A stretch of DNA of 8,787 nucleotides from JBOHUX01 sp050734915 (GTDB lineage Bacteria; Chloroflexota; Dormibacteria; Dormibacterales; Dormibacteraceae), in contig JBOHUX010000099.1 of NCBI GenBank assembly GCA_050734915.1, positions 1-8,787 on the forward strand. The letters run 5' to 3'. Every line of letters begins with the position of its first letter. Within the stretch, counting starts at the first letter, position 1. This document shows, piece after piece, positions 6,355 to 8,787 of the stretch. The notes under the pieces were generated by a model. It was not told where the DNA came from, ran no database searches, and saw only the letters and a list, made by a program, of their open reading frames with translations. Made by a program: the position numbers and the translations under genes.

Positions 6355-7050
6355 GTGCCCATCACACCCTGGAGCGTCGCGGGGCTGGGTGCGCTCGGCT
6401 ACGTGGTCGGAGGCATCCCCGTCGGCTGGCTGCTCGTCCGCTGGGGCAGCCACCTCGACATCCGGGCCCTGGGCACCGGCAACATCGGCACCTCGAACAT
6501 CTATCGCAACGCGGGGACCGGGGTCGCGAGCCTGGTCGGACCCCTGCAGTTCGCCCAGGGCCTGGCGCCGGTGCTGGTGGCACGGTGGCTGGGCGCGCCG
6601 ACCTGGCTGTGGGCGCTGGCCGGCGTCTGCGCCGTGATCGGCAACGGCTGGCCCGTCTACCTGGGCCTCCGGGGAGGCCGCGGGGTGGCCGTCACGACCG
6701 GCGTGGTGGCCGGACTCGGCGCCCTGCCGCTGGCGATCCTGCTCGCCGCCTACCTGGCCGGCTTCCTCGCCCACCGCATCGCCCTCGGCGTCTTCGCCGG
6801 CATGCTGACGCTGCCGGTGGTCGGATATCTCTCGGACGGCCTGCCGGTCGCCATGGGGCTGGCCGCCGTCCTCGGCGTCATCATCGCCCGCCGCATGGAG
6901 GGCCTGCTTCAGGACTTCCACGACCGGCCGCATGAACGGCTCCCGGTGCTGACTCGGCGCCTGTTCCTCGACGAGCGGCCCGGACAGCGCCTGGTGGGTC
7001 CCAACGGAGAGGGCGCCGGCGGCGGTGCCGCCCACCAGACCAGCTCCTGA
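6355..7050 (+). CDS. PlsY-family glycerol-3-phosphate acyltransferase, motif-degenerate
   Basis: Polytopic membrane protein of the family that transfers an acyl group from acyl-phosphate to glycerol 3-phosphate, giving lysophosphatidate for phospholipid synthesis. It has 231 residues, slightly above the usual ~200, with a hydrophilic tail from about 187. Hydrophobic segments lie near 7-29, 55-77, 82-97, 111-138, 142-160 and 163-178. Motif 1 is well kept (LGTGNIGTSNIYRNAG, 39-54). Motif 2 is recognisable as GNGWPVYLGLRGGRGV (96-111), with N97 where the family usually has His. The usual DALKG stretch reads QFAQG (65-69), losing its Asp and Lys. The motif 3 RHxxN is not seen; VIIARRMEGLLQD (175-187) stands there. 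The fold is thus clear but the activity uncertain; it may be a diverged paralogue, so I give no symbol. The GTG start is the only start codon in frame after the divergent DUF488 gene. It converges with the secreted-protein gene 17 bases downstream. Confidence 0.85.
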   Translation: MPITPWSVAGLGALGYVVGGIPVGWLLVRWGSHLDIRALGTGNIGTSNIYRNAGTGVASLVGPLQFAQGLAPVLVARWLGAPTWLWALAGVCAVIGNGWPVYLGLRGGRGVAVTTGVVAGLGALPLAILLAAYLAGFLAHRIALGVFAGMLTLPVVGYLSDGLPVAMGLAAVLGVIIARRMEGLLQDFHDRPHERLPVLTRRLFLDERPGQRLVGPNGEGAGGGAAHQTSS

Positions 7051-7067
7051 TCGTCATCTCTCGCTGA

Positions 7068-8378
7068 TCATCTCCGGCCCGGATTCAGGGGAAAGCCGAT
7101 CACCTCCGGCTGAGCCTGGCGCACCGGGTAGACGAGAGGGGTGGCGCCCGCGTCCACCTGTCCGAGCGGGTAGAGCTCGACCGGGCGGGGGACGTCCGCC
7201 GCCGCCGCGATCGACCAGCTGACCTGGTAGCGCACCCTGGCGCTGACGCGGTAGCCGGCTGACTGGGCCTGGTAGAGGTGGCGGATGGTGGATGGGCGCG
7301 GATAGGCCCGGCCCATGCCGTCGATGCCCGGCTCGGAGGCCGTGGCACCGTCCCCGAAGTCCCAGGTGACCTCGATCGGCGTGGCGGCGATCGTGTACTG
7401 GCGGCCTGCCCAACTCTCCGAGGAGGTGACCGGGGAGGACGCCGGCGAGATCCAGAACCAGCTTTCGAGCCCGGTCAGCCCCCAGGCGGATGGGTTGGCG
7501 GCGACCCGCCCGGGGTCGAGCCGCAGGTCTGGCATCGGCGGCGGCGCCAGGGCGCGGCCGCAGGCGACCTCCTCGGGGGTGGCGTTCCCCAACTTGTCGT
7601 AGGCGCGGACGTGCAGGCAGGCGGTGTCACCGGGGCCGAGGTTGCGCGCGACGGCGACCCGTGGCCAGGGCGTGGACCGGCCGTCACGGGCGGGACCGCC
7701 GTTCACCGTCAGCCAGGACGTGTAGTGGTCCATGCCCGCCTCGTAGTAGTCGCGGCCGGCGCCGTCCCCGCGGTCCGCGACCGGGTCCCAGGTGAAGTCC
7801 ACGGAACTCGAACCGACCGCGGTCACGCGAGGCTGCGGCGGGTAAGGGGGGACCGAATCGACGTAGATGTCGAGGACAGGATAGCCGTAGACATCGGCCA
7901 TGTAGGGAGGCGGCATCCCCGCCGCCGATCCGCCCCCGCCCATGCCGCACTGGCCGCCGAAGGTCCAGTTGTGATACGCGATGTACTGCTTGACGTGGCC
8001 GTGGACCGACCAGCCGTAGGAGGCGAAGTTCCAGTGGCCGACCCGGCGGTAGGGAACCCGCATCAGGTGCCGCCAGCCGGAGTCGGCGCCCGGGCGGCCG
8101 TTCCAGTCGCCGTACCAGCGCCCGTACCAATCGTCGTACCCGGGGTTGGGGTGGATGCCCCAGAAGGTCGCCTGCTCGGGATTGCCGCCCACCTCGGGAT
8201 CGCTGGTGGCGAGCACGCCGTAGCTGCGGGGCAGAAATGAATGCCAGGGGCAGAATCCGTAGGGGTCGCCGTAGGAGCTGCCCCAGCGGGAGGCGGCGGC
8301 GGCGGTCGGAAGGGCGGCCATGACGGCCGCCGCCACCAGGGCCGCCGGCAGGAGTTGGAGCGCTTGCGGCCGTCGCAT
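7068..8378 (-). CDS. Secreted protein with fibronectin III-like and PKD domains
   Basis: 436-residue exported protein of unknown function, probably extracellular or cell-surface. A signal peptide is clear: MRRPQ, then a hydrophobic run, ending PTAAAAS with likely cleavage after A29. Residues 30-176 are rich in Trp, Tyr, Gly and His, contain three tandem four-residue units (DWYG RWYG DWNG, 83-94), and match no family I recognise. Residues 181-276 look like a fibronectin III domain (PQPRVTAVGSSSVDFTWDPV, later LHVRAYDKLGN). Residues ~325-395 form a PKD-type domain with WDFGDG (339-344) and IRHLYQAQSAGYRVS. There are four cysteines in the mature part (43, 144, 254, 273), permitting disulfides. 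No sortase motif, lipobox or C-terminal membrane segment is present. The ATG at 8378 fits the signal peptide and has a good promoter just upstream. It follows a histidine kinase gene on the same strand, but no functional link is shown. Such domains often serve adhesion or glycan binding. Confidence 0.87.
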   Translation of the reverse strand: MRRPQALQLLPAALVAAAVMAALPTAAAASRWGSSYGDPYGFCPWHSFLPRSYGVLATSDPEVGGNPEQATFWGIHPNPGYDDWYGRWYGDWNGRPGADSGWRHLMRVPYRRVGHWNFASYGWSVHGHVKQYIAYHNWTFGGQCGMGGGGSAAGMPPPYMADVYGYPVLDIYVDSVPPYPPQPRVTAVGSSSVDFTWDPVADRGDGAGRDYYEAGMDHYTSWLTVNGGPARDGRSTPWPRVAVARNLGPGDTACLHVRAYDKLGNATPEEVACGRALAPPPMPDLRLDPGRVAANPSAWGLTGLESWFWISPASSPVTSSESWAGRQYTIAATPIEVTWDFGDGATASEPGIDGMGRAYPRPSTIRHLYQAQSAGYRVSARVRYQVSWSIAAAADVPRPVELYPLGQVDAGATPLVYPVRQAQPEVIGFPLNPGRR

Positions 8379-8387
8379 CTCCCGCTC

Positions 8388-8416
8388 AGGCTAGAGTCGG
8401 CGCCCCGGCCTGGGAA
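8388..8416 (-). promoter_or_regulatory. Promoter of the secreted-protein gene
   Basis: On the - strand, TTCCCA (8416-8411) is followed by a 17-base spacer and TAGCCT (8393-8388), which ends 9 bases before the ATG. Transcription would begin within about 3 bases of the start codon, so the mRNA is likely leaderless. This is the most complete promoter in the window and separates the gene from the kinase gene upstream. Confidence 0.5.
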
Positions 8417-8425
8417 CGGCTGCTG

Positions 8426-8787
8426 TTAAGAGGCGGGGGAGACCGGCAGCTCGATCGTGAAGGTGCTCCCTGACCCGGGTTCGCTCCGGACCATGATCCG
8501 CCCGCCCATCAGGTGCGCCAGCCGCCGGCTGAGGGGCAGCCCGAGCCCCGTCCCCTCGTGGGTGCGGCTGCGGCCGGTCTCGATCTGGACGAAGTCCTGG
8601 AAGATGCGCTCCAGGTCTCCGGCGGGGATCCCAACCCCGGTGTCGGTGACCGCCAGCCTCACCACCGCGCCGCGGCGCCGGATCGTGAGCAGGACGTCGC
8701 CGCCCTCGTCCGTGAACTTGATCGCATTGGACAGGAAGTTGAGCAGGACCTGGGTCAGCCGGAGGCGGTCGGCGCGGACCCTCAACC
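8426..8787 (-). CDS. Sensor histidine kinase, C-terminal ATPase domain (5' part beyond the window)
   Basis: Only the last ~120 residues are visible. They form the GHKL-type ATPase domain that binds ATP and phosphorylates the kinase's own histidine in two-component signalling. Boxes in order: the N box with QVLLNFLSNAIKFT, G1 as DTGVGIP, the F box as IFQDFVQ, G2 as GTGLGLPLSRRLAHLMGG, then SEPGSGSTFTIELP. All key residues look intact. The reading frame continues through the end of the window, and the TTG at 8785 is an internal leucine rather than a start, so the dimerisation and sensor parts lie outside. The protein ends 8 residues after the domain, with no receiver domain fused at the C-terminus. 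The adjacent - strand gene has its own promoter, so the kinase is probably the end of its own unit. Confidence 0.94.
   Translation of the reverse strand, partial: LRVRADRLRLTQVLLNFLSNAIKFTDEGGDVLLTIRRRGAVVRLAVTDTGVGIPAGDLERIFQDFVQIETGRSRTHEGTGLGLPLSRRLAHLMGGRIMVRSEPGSGSTFTIELPVSPAS

Noticed and set aside
5414..6637. 407-codon + strand ORF across the DUF2203, DUF488 and start of the PlsY gene
   Set aside because: It is antisense to two - strand genes with clear family motifs and overlaps the PlsY gene out of frame; its Pro/Glu-like beginning is probably coincidental.
7278..8240. 320-codon + strand ORF antisense to the secreted-protein gene
   Set aside because: The - strand has a signal peptide, fibronectin III-like and PKD domains and a promoter; the + strand product is Val/Gly/Arg low complexity.

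Overview
The window is extremely GC-rich. Its codons end overwhelmingly in G or C, it uses TTG and GTG starts, and several genes have a TANNNT hexamer only 6-11 bases before the start codon, which is the layout of leaderless transcripts. With an Actinobacteria-like 1-deoxyxylulose-5-phosphate synthase (ENSHAST variant) and a secreted PKD/fibronectin protein, this suggests a chromosomal segment of a high-GC Gram-positive or related Terrabacteria lineage (Actinobacteriota, Dormibacterota or Chloroflexota). This placement is an inference and I cannot resolve it further. I saw no tRNA, rRNA, CRISPR, insertion sequence or phage gene.

Left half (2-5143, all + strand): the window opens inside a large lactate-utilisation iron-sulfur protein in which a LutB-like part (LUD domain and two 4Fe-4S motifs) continues in frame into a LutA-like part (two CCG motifs). 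Next come a complete leucyl aminopeptidase (pepA, TTG start) and a complete dxs (TTG start), the entry enzyme of the MEP isoprenoid pathway. pepA and dxs each have a candidate promoter of their own, and the dxs -10 overlaps the pepA stop codon.

Middle (5144-6354): a doubtful Pro/Glu-rich small ORF begins 10 bases after dxs and runs antisense into the next gene. A GC-rich palindrome at 5342-5365 may end transcription between the converging units. On the - strand, a DUF488-family gene and a DUF2203-family gene form a tight two-gene unit with a -10-like hexamer upstream.

Right part (6355-8787): a PlsY-family membrane protein on the + strand, with several family motif residues replaced, converges on a - strand gene for a secreted protein (signal peptide, unrecognised aromatic/glycine-rich region, fibronectin III-like domain, PKD domain). 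Upstream of that gene, also on the - strand, is the C-terminal ATPase part of a sensor histidine kinase cut by the window edge.

The genes are mostly independent housekeeping or metabolic units: lactate oxidation, peptide turnover, isoprenoid precursors, phospholipid synthesis, signalling and a surface or secreted protein. I see no clear new multi-gene system. The items most worth checking are the LutB-LutA fusion, the motif-degenerate PlsY, the stop codons embedded in -10 elements, the Pro/Glu-rich ORF, and the unexplained N-terminal regions of the DUF488 protein and the secreted protein.
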